Below are positions 1 through 7,202 of a DNA stretch of 25,370 nucleotides, in pieces. The first letter of the stretch is position 1; every line of letters starts with the position of its first letter. Origin of the DNA: Acidithiobacillus sulfuriphilus (GTDB lineage: Bacteria > Pseudomonadota > Gammaproteobacteria > Acidithiobacillales > Acidithiobacillaceae); assembly GCF_003721225.1 (NCBI RefSeq), contig NZ_RIZI01000159.1, positions 1 to 25,370 of the forward strand, in the 5' to 3' direction. The notes under the pieces are model-generated. The model did not search any database and had not been told where the DNA came from. It saw only the letters and a program-made list of their open reading frames with translations. Position numbers and translations under genes: made by a program.

Positions 1-378
1 CGCGGGCCTGCGCAGAAGCGGGCTTATCATTACGCACCGTCCAGCGATGGACAGAGGAGCAGGGAATGGTGAAGGCGGATGCCCGCACGACGGTGGAACG
101 ACCGGCGCCGACCAACAAACTGAGTGAAGCCGAGGTACAGGAGGTGCTGGACGCCTGTCATCGTCCGGATACCGCACACCTGCCACCGACCCAGATTGTG
201 CCACGGCTGGCAGATGAGGGGGTCTATCTGGCATCGGAGTCCACTTTCTACCGGATTCTCAAGGCCGAAGGTATGGACGCACGACGGGGTCGTGCGCACC
301 CGCCCCGTAAAGTGAAACTACCCACCACCCATACGGCCACAGCAGCCAACACCGTCTGGTCGTGGGACATCACCTATT
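1..378 (+). pseudogene. IS3-family transposase, exon 1 (5' end outside window)
   Basis: The reading frame is open from base 3, upstream of the first ATG at 66, so the true start lies to the left. The translated part carries the helix-turn-helix region and the linker typical of IS3 OrfB or fused transposases (LPPTQIVPRLADEG, ASESTFYRIL). It ends in WSWDITY, which holds the first aspartate of the DDE catalytic triad. The frame is then interrupted by the group II intron and resumes at 2666 with LPSPVRGQ. Joining 378 to 2666 restores TAT-TTG-CCG (Y-L-P), the family sequence. The joined gene is still broken by a frameshift in exon 2, hence pseudogene. Confidence 0.85.
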
Positions 379-2665
379 GTACGCCCAGCCAGCGTAGCCC
401 GCCCTTTTGGGGGTAAAGCTGCTTGAGCATGTTTGGAATGCAGAACCAGTGTAGTTGGTATTGTAGTACCTGGGCATGCCCTTTCTCTGCTGCGAGAGGA
501 AGTGAGCCGAAGCGGCGGTGACTTGCTGACACTGGCAAGGTGACGAAGTCCGTGGGAAACGGGGCTTGCGGCGAAGCGGTTACGCCAAGATGAGTCTCTA
601 GGCTGAGCATGGGACGGTTGAGGAACACGAACCTGTTTACACGCATCTGAGGGTTGAAATGTCACCACTGCCTACACCGCTTATCAGGCAGGACGCGGGC
701 TGTCGCTGAGTACAGGTAGGTCTCGGCGATGCGAATGCTGGCCGGAAACGTATGCCGGACAGCACGGAACCACGGGGAGCGCGCAGCTAGACCGGGGTGC
801 CCACGACGACTTGCGGCAAGCAAGGATAAAGACTGCGACAGGCAACCTCGCCCATGCGTTGAGTCCAACATGTGAACTGGGGAAGGCCTGCACAGATGCC
901 AAGGGAGTGTGTCCCCGATGCTGTGCAGGATGGCGGAGCCCCCGTAGTAGTCCGAGACCGGGAAAGCCGGTCACATGGCGAAGGGGGGCAGTTGAAGTGG
1001 TTTGCTGGGTGGATTAACTGACCATAGTGAGGTGAAGACCTTTGATAATCAGTGAAATGCAAAGCAAACTGGCGATATGGTCGACGGAGAACAAAGAGCG
1101 TAAGTTCAATCGACTCCTGAGACTGATTGCTGGCCAGGATTGGCTGAGTGAAGCGGCTCGCATTACGCTGGCCTCCAGCGGAGCCCGCACACCGGGTGTG
1201 GATGGGGTCGATAAGCGCATGATGGAGAGGAACCTCCAGCAGGAGCTGACGACGATACGCGAAGAGCTGATGATGGGCACCTATAGCCCGCTACCGGCAC
1301 GGCGCGTATATATCCCAAAAGCAAACGGTAAGCTCAGGCCGCTCGGCATCCCAAGCCTAAGGGATCGCATCGTGCAACGGGCCATGCTGATGGCGATGGA
1401 GCCGATCTGGGAGAGCGACTTCCACCCGGCCTCGTATGGCTTCAGGCCGGCCCGAAGCGTACATCACGCGATCCGCACGGTGAAGCTTCAATTACAGGAC
1501 GGTGACGAGCAGAGTACCGTTGGACGCTGGGTCATCGAGGGCGACCTTGCCAGCTACTTCGACACGGTTCACCATCGTTTGTTAATGAAGGGAATCCGCA
1601 AACGGATTGCCGATCAGCGCTTCCTTGCCCTGCTCTGGAAGTTTATCAAAGCAGGGTGCGTTGATCGCGGTTTATTTCGTGCTGCCAGTGAAGGCGTTCC
1701 GCAAGGCGGTGTCATCTCGCCGTTATTATCCAACATCATGCTGCATGAATTCGATGTGTGGATGGAAGCGAACTATCTGAACAAGAAGGTGCGGAAGGAC
1801 CGGTGGGCGTGGAACTTCGGCATTCTCAAGCAACGGCCTATCGCTGCGAGAGAGAACCGGCAGTGGAAACCAGCGGTGTCCTACTGTCGGTATGCAGATG
1901 ACTTTGTCATCGTGGTCAAGGGAACTCGGGCGCATGCCGAAACCATACGTGAGGCATGCCGGGAATTCCTCGAAGGCGGATTGAAGCTCACGCTGAATAT
2001 GGAAAAGGCCCATATAACGCATGTGAACGATGGCTTCGTCTTTCTTGGCCACCGAATCACCCGCAAGCGCGGACCACGCGGCCGCATGCGGCCTGTGACG
2101 ACCATTCCGTGGGAGAAGTATCGGGGTTTTGCCGCGCGGTTAACCAAACAACTGTCGGGCAATTACAGTATGAACCGGATGGATCTGCTGGAAAGCCTGA
2201 ATCGGCAAATTGTCGGCTGGGCTGCCTTTTACCAATACACCGACTACACGGCGACCCTGTTTCGCCGTCTGGACCGTGTCGTCTTCTGGAAATTCGGCCA
2301 CTGGCTCGCGCGAAAATATCGGCGAGGTTTTAGATCACTGATGCGCGACCATATCCGGGCGCCGGAGCCGGGGCGGGCTAAGACCTGGGTGATGCAGGGC
2401 CAGAATAGTCGGGGATGGTATGGGGCGGTGGCGCTTCAGCGCCTGGTCACCAGTCGAAAAGGCCGCTTTACATGGCGTAATCCCTCGGAAAATCCGTACA
2501 TCATGCGCGACGAGATACGCCGTACCATCGAGTCGAGATATAAGGATGTCGCCTTTGCTATGAGCAACACTTGAACGGAGAGCCGGATGCGCTGAGAGGT
2601 GCAAGTCCGGTTTGGGGAGGAGAGGCGGGGAAATAGTTTCGACTACGCCCCGTCTCTTACTCTAC
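379..2665 (+). mobile_element. Group II intron with encoded maturase
   Basis: The 5' end reads GTACGCCCAGCC, close to the bacterial GTGCGCCCAGC start but with A at position 3. Domain V is a clear 34-base element at 2580-2613 (GAGCCGGATGCG, then the GCAAGTCCGG arm). Domain VI follows, with a candidate branch-point A at 2659 seven bases from the 3' end; the intron ends in TCTAC, fitting the AY rule. A candidate EBS1, GGTAGGT at 715-721, can pair with the last seven exon bases ACCTATT (two G-U pairs). Bases 379-1041 are the structured RNA domains and hold no other gene. The intron is in sense orientation in the transposase, so splicing would rejoin the exons. Length is 2287 bases. Confidence 0.85.
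1042..2574 (+). CDS. ltrA: Group II intron reverse transcriptase/maturase
   Basis: This is an intron-encoded protein of about 510 residues, a normal length for a form without an endonuclease domain. It folds, debranches and copies the host intron RNA. Reverse transcriptase motifs are present in order: PLGIPSLRDRIVQ, SYGFRPARSVHHAI, GDLASYFDTV, GVPQGGVISPLLSN and the catalytic YADDFVIV. The maturase (domain X) region follows, with NRQIVGWAAFYQY and FWKFGHWLARKY. I see no C-terminal HNH cysteine pairs, so mobility would rely on replication-associated priming. The frame is open from a TTG at 1042 after a weak GGTG; an ATG at 1057 is an alternative start. The coding frame is undamaged, unlike its host transposase. 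Confidence 0.93.
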   Translation: MIISEMQSKLAIWSTENKERKFNRLLRLIAGQDWLSEAARITLASSGARTPGVDGVDKRMMERNLQQELTTIREELMMGTYSPLPARRVYIPKANGKLRPLGIPSLRDRIVQRAMLMAMEPIWESDFHPASYGFRPARSVHHAIRTVKLQLQDGDEQSTVGRWVIEGDLASYFDTVHHRLLMKGIRKRIADQRFLALLWKFIKAGCVDRGLFRAASEGVPQGGVISPLLSNIMLHEFDVWMEANYLNKKVRKDRWAWNFGILKQRPIAARENRQWKPAVSYCRYADDFVIVVKGTRAHAETIREACREFLEGGLKLTLNMEKAHITHVNDGFVFLGHRITRKRGPRGRMRPVTTIPWEKYRGFAARLTKQLSGNYSMNRMDLLESLNRQIVGWAAFYQYTDYTATLFRRLDRVVFWKFGHWLARKYRRGFRSLMRDHIRAPEPGRAKTWVMQGQNSRGWYGAVALQRLVTSRKGRFTWRNPSENPYIMRDEIRRTIESRYKDVAFAMSNT

Positions 2666-3268
2666 TGCCGTCGCCGGTGCGTGGGCAGATTATATACTAT
2701 CTCTACCTCTTTGAGGACCTCTACAGCCGCAAGGCGGTGGCCTGGGAGGTCCATACGGAGAGAGAGTGGCGACCATGCCGCTGCGCTCATCCAAAGAGGG
2801 TTTATGGCGGAGCGATGCTGGCGGCAGCCACTGGTCTTACACTCCGACAATGGCGCCCCGATGAAATCATCTACCCTGCTGGCCAAGCTCTACGATCTGG
2901 GGGTCACCCCGTCCCGGGGCCGACCACGGGTCAGCAATGACAACCCGTATTCAGAGTCGTTGTTCCGGACACTGAAATACTGCCCACAGTGGTCGGAGAG
3001 CGGCTTTGCTGACCTCGACGCTGCACGGTTCTGGGTGCGTGACTTCATCGCCTGGTACAACCATGAGCATCGTCACAGCCGCATTCGCTTCGTCACCCCG
3101 GCCCAGCGTCACCGGGGCGAAGATCACGCGCTGCTGGCGAAACGTCATGGGCTCTATGAGGCGGCCAAGGCGAGAAATCCTGCGCGCTGGTCAGGCGGCA
3201 CACGCAATTGGACACCCGTCGGTGCGGTAGATCTGAACCCGCAGCGGCAGGATAAAAAGGCCGCTTAA
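2666..3268 (+). pseudogene. IS3-family transposase, exon 2, frameshifted
   Basis: The frame begins LPSPVRGQ and YLYLFEDLYSRKAVAWEVH, the rve core next to the first catalytic aspartate. At about 2756-2767, in a gagagagag run, the frame changes by one extra base. It then continues SGDHAAALIQRGFMAERC. The second aspartate (LHSDNGAPMKS), the glutamate (NPYSESLFRTLKY) and the C-terminal FIAWYNHEHRHSRI block follow, so all DDE residues survive across the two frames. IS3 elements use programmed shifting between orfA and orfB, but this shift lies inside the catalytic domain with no slippery heptamer or stem that I can see. I read it as a mutation. Confidence 0.85.
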
Positions 3269-3328
3269 AAAATGGGAGACGCGACAACTACCTTGACAGA
3301 CGCCGCCGGTAGGAGCCAAATAAATCCA

Positions 3329-3748
3329 ATGGCAATATATCTTGGGGGTGGCTCATATATTGGAAAAGATTCTTTAATATATGATGCTATCCTGTTTGTC
3401 TGGATATATATTGGCTGTTTAGTATTTTTCAGCCTGTTCACAAAAGAAGCGATTACCAAGAGGGTTGCGCTAGATCTAATAATCCTCGCATCTGTTGTGG
3501 CAATGTCAAAAGGATTTCTCCTTTCACAGATATTTTGCAGTGGATCGCTATGCGTTGCTCCACTGCTCGCAGCAAACGGTGAACACCTTTTGTTTACCAC
3601 GTTTTATGATTCTTTGCTGCCATTCATATTTTTTATGGTATACTCTTTTAGCAATATTTCGTCATGGCTTCGGGGGCTTGCATTTATAGCGTCTGTCATA
3701 TTCATTTACAATATTCTTAATTTAAACTTTATTTTTATGTTGATATGA
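3329..3748 (+). CDS. Small multi-pass membrane protein, possible orphan immunity protein
   Basis: This is a protein of about 139 residues that I do not recognise by family. It has four hydrophobic stretches that look like membrane helices (around residues 20-45, 50-72, 90-110 and 115-138). The frame is open from inside the insertion sequence, but the ATG at 3329 has AGGAG 13 bases upstream. Before it the frame reads D-A-A-G-R, an Rhs YD-repeat style peptide directly at the IS edge. Base composition is markedly AT-rich compared with the IS. Its stop overlaps the ATG of the next Rhs fragment by four bases. A position just after an Rhs tail suggests an immunity protein whose toxin was lost when the IS inserted; that is inference. 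Confidence 0.55.
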   Translation: MAIYLGGGSYIGKDSLIYDAILFVWIYIGCLVFFSLFTKEAITKRVALDLIILASVVAMSKGFLLSQIFCSGSLCVAPLLAANGEHLLFTTFYDSLLPFIFFMVYSFSNISSWLRGLAFIASVIFIYNILNLNFIFMLI

Positions 3749-4248
3749 ATAATATTACGGCAAATAAAATATCAGGAATCGGGGTCTGGGGAGCAATGGA
3801 ACAGCGAACCGACTTGCTGATGCCCCTTGTGGGCAAGGCACCGGATTACCGTTATGCTGGGCTGTTCTTCCACGAACAGAGTGGGTTGTATCTAGCGGTG
3901 TTCCGGGCTTACGATCCGAGTGGGGGACGGTGGATTAGCCGAGATCCCATTGGGGAAGAAGGCGGGGTGAATTTGTATGGTTATTCCAAAAACGATCCAA
4001 CAAACGCCATCGACCCGCTCGGAAATGTTAGCCAGATAGTAAAAAGTGTTGGTTTATCATTGACTTTCGATATTCTCGCTGGAATGCTGTTATTTTTCTG
4101 CCCAGAGTGCGAAGGTGGCGCCCTAATTATTGAACTTGGGGGACAACTTTTGGATGCAGCAGAAGATTATTACAAAGGACGGCATGACATTGAAACCAAC
4201 AGGAAAATGAGAGAAAAAGTGTTGGCTCAAGTATGTAAGCAGTTATAG
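3745..4248 (+). CDS. Orphan Rhs core terminus with variable C-terminal tip (candidate toxin)
   Basis: Residues about 30-93 are the conserved end of the RHS-repeat-associated core: YRYAGLFFHEQSGLYL, RAYDPSGGRWISRDPIG, GGVNLYGYSKNDP and the closing DPLG. In full-length Rhs proteins DPLG marks the autoproteolytic junction with a variable toxin tip. Here about 74 residues follow (NVSQIVKSVGLSLTFDILAG onwards). They contain one hydrophobic segment and a CPEC pair, then a charged helical end. I do not recognise the tip family. The N-terminal thousand or so residues of a complete Rhs protein are missing, so this is a displaced tip, as seen behind main rhs genes. It would act only if recombined onto a full rhs gene or expressed alone. 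A membrane protein gene follows after four bases. Confidence 0.8.
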   Translation: MNNITANKISGIGVWGAMEQRTDLLMPLVGKAPDYRYAGLFFHEQSGLYLAVFRAYDPSGGRWISRDPIGEEGGVNLYGYSKNDPTNAIDPLGNVSQIVKSVGLSLTFDILAGMLLFFCPECEGGALIIELGGQLLDAAEDYYKGRHDIETNRKMREKVLAQVCKQL

Positions 4249-4252
4249 GCCC

Positions 4253-4624
4253 ATGTTAGCAAGAACCATCTTCTCTAGGTTATGTTATAATGGCGGACTC
4301 TTCATGTTCGTCGGCGCTGTTTGTTTTCGTATTTACAGCATCATTTTTCATGGCCATGAAAGTGATAATGCAACGTGGGCTTTAATTTGTGGTCTAATTT
4401 TAATTTTTTGTGGAGCGTATATAAAATCAGCAGGAAACCACAATCAAACTAGGAAAGTGTTATATCTCGCCGTCAGTATGTGTTATATATTTTTGATTGC
4501 GGCGCTTTTGTTGAATTACAATATCAACGTATATGCTATGGCTGTCGGGTTTTTAGCGACCGCGTATGTTCTTGCCGTTGAGTTTAGAAAACGGAGACGT
4601 CATGAGCAGCAAAACTTCAATTAA
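4253..4624 (+). CDS. Small four-helix membrane protein, candidate immunity protein for the Rhs tip
   Basis: The 123-residue product has four hydrophobic stretches (about residues 12-30, 42-58, 68-87 and 90-108). It ends in a basic, cytoplasm-type tail (VEFRKRRRHEQ). The start ATG lies four bases after the stop of the Rhs tip gene, so the two are probably translated together. Rhs tips are regularly followed by their cognate immunity gene. A membrane immunity protein would fit a tip acting at or in the membrane. I cannot assign a family. The gene is AT-rich and ends just before a small inverted repeat. Confidence 0.6.
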   Translation: MLARTIFSRLCYNGGLFMFVGAVCFRIYSIIFHGHESDNATWALICGLILIFCGAYIKSAGNHNQTRKVLYLAVSMCYIFLIAALLLNYNINVYAMAVGFLATAYVLAVEFRKRRRHEQQNFN

Positions 4625-4626
4625 AG

Positions 4627-4644
4627 GCATCCACCATGGGATGC
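4627..4644 (+). terminator. Hairpin after the Rhs tip/immunity pair, possible terminator
   Basis: GCATCC and GGATGC form a six-pair stem around a six-base loop, starting two bases after the stop of the candidate immunity gene. Only a short, broken T stretch follows (ttctaaat), so intrinsic termination would be weak. Confidence 0.3.
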
Positions 4645-4705
4645 TTCTAAATCAACATGGCCTACCTGATCCTGGGTAAGCTGGATCTCAGGCTACCCAC
4701 TTGAA

Positions 4706-4852
4706 ATGACGAGGAACCACAAAAAAGGAGCGATAGCGGTAAAATTTGATGAGTGTTGCCGAGAATTATATTTGATCAGGTTTGAAGATGGTGTAGTATC
4801 AAATATTGGAGGAAGTTTTAAGAATGGCATATACGAATTACAGCGCGTTTGA
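4706..4852 (+). CDS. 48-residue ORF, probable remnant of a cassette protein
   Basis: The frame reads MTRNHKKGAIAVKFDECC, then LYLIRFEDGVVSNIGG, and stops inside the next Rhs fragment. It stays open upstream to about 4670, giving WISGYPLE before the ATG. The amino-acid make-up is soluble-protein-like and the DNA is AT-rich like neighbouring cassette genes. It is likely the tail of a lost toxin or immunity gene. No family is recognised and there is no strong ribosome binding site, so expression is doubtful. Confidence 0.35.
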   Translation: MTRNHKKGAIAVKFDECCRELYLIRFEDGVVSNIGGSFKNGIYELQRV

Positions 4853-5057
4853 CCATCTTGGTCACCGTCAATATTTTTGGACAGCCGCCTACTGCGACGC
4901 CAATGATAACCTGACCAGCGACGGTATCCGGAGTTACGCCTGGGACGTGGAGAACCTGCTGGTCGGGATCGGCTATGTCGAACAGCCCGAGAAGAAGTAC
5001 CCGTTCCAGCATGACGGCCTGGACCGTCGGGCGGTCATGGTTGCACTTCATTCTTGA
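4806..5057 (+). pseudogene. Rhs YD-repeat fragment
   Basis: From about residue 24 the frame reads AAYCDANDNLTSDGIRSYAW, then DVENLLVGIGY, and closes with YPFQHDGLDRRAVMV. These are typical Rhs/YD repeats (YDxxGNLTxDGxxxYxWDxENRLV). Neither the N-terminal part of an Rhs protein nor the DPxGxxGG core end is present, so this is a broken piece. GC content rises inside it relative to the AT-rich cassette genes on both sides. This matches the usual contrast between Rhs cores and their tips. The fragment runs directly into the next small gene. Confidence 0.75.
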
Positions 5058-5068
5058 GCGCGCCCACG

Positions 5069-5455
5069 ATGAGCGGCTGGTACTTTTTTGTTGTTGTGCC
5101 AAGTATCTTGTGGATGATGTATCACCATATCCGCAGAAAGCGGTTAGCCAATTTTTTAGAGCTACGCGGAATACATCATGACGAAAAATTTTGGATAGAT
5201 CGTTATCCACAATACCAGAGCGCAAAGCTTATGGTTGTGATATCCGATCTTTCAAGAGTGCTAGGAGTATCGGCCGAGCTAATAGATCCGACAGATAAGT
5301 TATCAGATATAACTGTTAATGATGTTTTAACTTCTGATGAGTTGGATGATGCTGCATTAACACTGGTAAAGGAGTATGGTGTTGATGAGAATAAGCTTAA
5401 ACACATCGTTACTGTTGACGATTACATTCACGCTGCTCTAAGGGGGGAGAGTTGA
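5069..5455 (+). CDS. Small protein with one N-terminal membrane helix, cassette gene of unknown function
   Basis: The product has about 128 residues from the ATG at 5069; a TTG at 5054 would add five. A hydrophobic helix at residues 3-16 (FFVVVPSILWMMY) is followed by basic residues, so the rest is probably cytoplasmic. The C-terminal half is acidic and helical (SDELDDAALTLVKEYGV). It faintly recalls small acyl-carrier-like domains of the DUF1493 type, which is only an impression. It follows an Rhs fragment in the same orientation and is AT-rich, so it fits the Rhs-associated cassette genes. Whether it is a toxin tip remnant or an immunity protein cannot be told. Confidence 0.5.
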   Translation: MSGWYFFVVVPSILWMMYHHIRRKRLANFLELRGIHHDEKFWIDRYPQYQSAKLMVVISDLSRVLGVSAELIDPTDKLSDITVNDVLTSDELDDAALTLVKEYGVDENKLKHIVTVDDYIHAALRGES

Positions 5456-5458
5456 GAT

Positions 5459-5596
5459 ATGCGCCAGATTTTTAGTGCCACCGACATCGGCGGCAGTCTC
5501 ATACCTCAGATGAAACACTATCAACACGACGGCGCCGGTAGGGGCGCGACTTCCACTATCACATACACTGAGATTGTGCCGGTTCTAAAGTTTTAG
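5459..5596 (+). pseudogene. Short Rhs-like fragment (45 codons)
   Basis: The frame from ATG 5459 contains MKHYQHDGAGRGATST followed by a short tail and a TAG. The Y-x-H-D-G-A-G-R peptide resembles an Rhs YD repeat. Its DNA gacggcgccggtagg (5525-5539) is nearly the same as gacgccgccggtagg next to the IS end at 3299. Both are probably recombination edges of rhs sequence. Too short to be functional. Confidence 0.4.
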
Positions 5597-5613
5597 CATG
5601 GGAGATTAACCTT

Positions 5614-5882
5614 GTGGTTACACGCAAAAAATCGTTATGGTTATTATCATTGACGTGCCTTTTTGGCACCACGTTTTGTTTTTTTTCCAGTTTTATGTGC
5701 TTGCTGTCGCTTATAATAGCCCGCATCCACAGACAGGAATGGTGGCCACGGTAAATGTCCACGGTACTAATTATTATATCACAAAACGCCAAAAACAAGA
5801 AAAACAAATAACATGGGACGCCATGTTTTTATTTACCTTTATCGGAGGATTGGCATATTATGGATATAAAAGAAAACGGTAA
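5614..5882 (+). pseudogene. Small membrane protein, probably frameshifted
   Basis: A GTG at 5614 opens a frame with a signal- or anchor-like start (VTRKKSLWLLSLTCLFG) that continues as a hydrophobic helix and ends in IARIHRQEWWPR and a TAA at 5754. A second frame, open from 5637, takes over with VATVNVHGTNYYITK, then a helix (WDAMFLFTFIGGLAYYGY) and a basic tail. Joined near 5735-5750 they make one plausible protein of about 87 residues with two membrane helices. The alternative is an 81-residue protein starting at ATG 5637. It lies after an Rhs fragment and overlaps the next gene by 23 bases, so it may be another immunity-type gene. Confidence 0.4.
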
Positions 5883-6462
5883 GAATCCAGCCTCAGAAAA
5901 GACCTTGATGCGTTCTGTCGGGAGACTGTTTGGGCCTGTGTTTATTGCCTACGGAGATTATCTATTTGCAATGGACCTTTGCCGACTCGCACAGCCATTG
6001 GCAGCGCCTGACCAACGAGAATACACAAAGGATTTGTGCGTTATGATCAAAATCGAAGTATTTCGCATATTGGGAAGCATTTTCACTGCGGTTTTCGGCG
6101 GGGGGGTTCTTTTTTTAGGGTATACGAGCATAATGTTTCTTTCTGAAAAAGAAAAATACAGTAAACTTTTTGGAGTTATTTGGTCCGCCTGTTCTACAGG
6201 ATGGGCATATATTGTAGAGGATAACCGACTAAGTCATTTTTTGTATTTTAGATATGCGCTGAGCGATCAGATAATTTCTTTTGAGCTGTGGTATATTTTG
6301 GTGCCATCAACCATATTTATTTTGTTTCGTTTAATACAAAAATCAAGATTAAAATATCTCGTTGGCGAGACTTCTACAATCGTTATAGTTTTAAACTTTG
6401 CCTACTTTGTGGGGATTTTCTCTGTAGCAATTGCTCTAGCCGTTGTTAATTTAATTTTCTGA
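5860..6462 (+). CDS. Multi-pass membrane protein of unknown function, Rhs cassette region
   Basis: The 200-residue product starts with a charged N terminus and an amphipathic stretch. At least four hydrophobic segments follow, around residues 70-95 (ILGSIFTAVFGGGVLFLGY), 104-118, 142-157 (LWYILVPSTIFILF) and 172-198 (IVIVLNFAYFVGIFSVAIAL). GGAGG lies 11 bases before the ATG. The gene is strongly AT-rich and overlaps the preceding small membrane gene. I recognise no family. Its place in a row of Rhs tails makes an immunity role possible, though no adjacent toxin tip survives. Confidence 0.6.
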   Translation: MDIKENGKNPASEKTLMRSVGRLFGPVFIAYGDYLFAMDLCRLAQPLAAPDQREYTKDLCVMIKIEVFRILGSIFTAVFGGGVLFLGYTSIMFLSEKEKYSKLFGVIWSACSTGWAYIVEDNRLSHFLYFRYALSDQIISFELWYILVPSTIFILFRLIQKSRLKYLVGETSTIVIVLNFAYFVGIFSVAIALAVVNLIF

Positions 6463-6504
6463 CTAGAAAAACATGCACCGATAAAACGTAAACGTGATTA
6501 CGAA

Positions 6505-6726
6505 ATGATGAATTTGCGACATCGAACGGGCCTGGGAATCGGTGGCTTCTCACGTTCTTTGGGCGGAGTCCAACTCTCTGTGGTAAGGTTTTTCGTCCTG
6601 GTGAACATGGCTTTCAACATGGGCATTGACGGGTTGCTGGAGTTTCATGAAATGCTGTCTGCCCTGCAACAAGGCAACTACGAAGCGGCAGCACAGGCCA
6701 TGGAAAACAGCCTTTGGTACTATCGA
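6505..6726 (+). pseudogene. GH24 (T4-type) lysozyme C-terminal fragment, cut by an IS remnant
   Basis: The stretch FVLVNMAFNMGIDGLLEFHE, followed by ALQQGNYEAAAQAMENSLW, matches the C-terminal lobe of phage-type lysozymes. The usual form there is VNMAFNxGxGGLxxFxxML, then G(D/N)YxxAAxxMxxSxW. The N-terminal lobe with the catalytic glutamate is missing, and the preceding 28 residues do not look like lysozyme. The end is lost where minus-strand IS3 sequence begins near 6720. It may be a prophage relic, or a peptidoglycan-cutting effector domain from the neighbouring Rhs array. Confidence 0.7.
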
Positions 6727-7010
6727 ACTCGGGTGGCCCCGCCGCCCTGGCCGGTCAGATAGACATGGTCCGGCGTGGCATAGCCGAGGGACTGGTGGAG
6801 TCGGCCATTGTAGAACTCAAAGTACGTCGTCAGCCCGATCATCAGCTCCGGCACGCTGGCATAGCCCTTCAAATAGACATCCTCGTACTTGACGCTGCGC
6901 CAGAGCCGCTCCACAAAGATGTTGTCCTGGGCCCGACCGCGACCATCCATGCTGATCTGGACACCATGCCCCTTGAGCACACCCGTGAAGGCTTCGGAGG
7001 TGAACTGGCG
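6720..7010 (-). pseudogene. IS3-family transposase C-terminal fragment
   Basis: Reading the minus strand, homology starts abruptly at QFTSEAFTGVLK. It continues with MDGRGRAQDNIFVERLWRS (the third catalytic residue, E, in FVERLW), YEDVYLKGY and the terminal HQSLGYATPDHVY block. The catalytic aspartates lie in the missing N-terminal two thirds. This is a different IS3 subgroup from the element at the left of the window. One edge abuts the lysozyme fragment; the other abuts AT-rich DNA at about 7010. Confidence 0.85.
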
Positions 7011-7056
7011 GCCGCGGAAACACGGTAGATGCGACAAATACATTGAGAACAACAGC

Positions 7057-7127
7057 GTTACCAACTTTATTTGCACAAAATTTAGGGGCTTTTGGTCTGA
7101 GTAGCCAAAAGGTTACCAACTTTATTT
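7057..7127 (+). repeat. 16-base direct repeat pair around a hairpin
   Basis: GTTACCAACTTTATTT occurs at 7057-7072 and again at 7112-7127. Between the copies, CTTTTGG (7089-7095) and CCAAAAG (7105-7111) form a seven-pair stem with a nine-base loop. This lies in AT-rich non-coding DNA between an IS remnant and the toxin-antitoxin locus. It could be the edge of a lost mobile element. No gene is seen between 7011 and 7202. Confidence 0.7.
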
Positions 7128-7157
7128 ATTTTGGCAGATTTCGAGGCGGCAATTTTA

Positions 7158-7182
7158 CTGGCTTAGGCTTGATAAAAGCCAG
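7158..7182 (-). terminator. Hairpin downstream of the toxin gene, possible terminator
   Basis: CTGGCTT and AAGCCAG pair in a seven-base stem with an eleven-base loop, about 20 bases beyond the toxin stop codon on the minus strand. The following bases are TAAAATT rather than a clean T run, so this is a weak call. Confidence 0.35.
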
Positions 7183-7202
7183 CGCCATATTCCCGTTTCA
7201 TC

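Larger units (their letters stand above)
1..3298 (+). mobile_element. IS3-family insertion sequence, interrupted by a group II intron; left end outside window
   Basis: The element is recognised from its transposase, which lies in two exons on either side of an intron. After the transposase stop codon the sequence ccttgaca closes the element near 3298. Read on the other strand this gives TGTCAAGG, a TG-starting terminus of the kind IS3 elements carry. Immediately after it the sequence changes to Rhs-like coding (D-A-A-G-R) and AT-rich DNA, so the element appears to have landed in an rhs gene. The right boundary is inferred; the left inverted repeat and target duplication are not visible. Confidence 0.6.

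Noticed and set aside
2599..2940. The exon 2 shift as a programmed IS3 frameshift
   Set aside because: IS3 programmed shifting is a -1 event between orfA and orfB. Here the change lies inside the DDE domain and no slippery A6G-like site with a following stem is seen.
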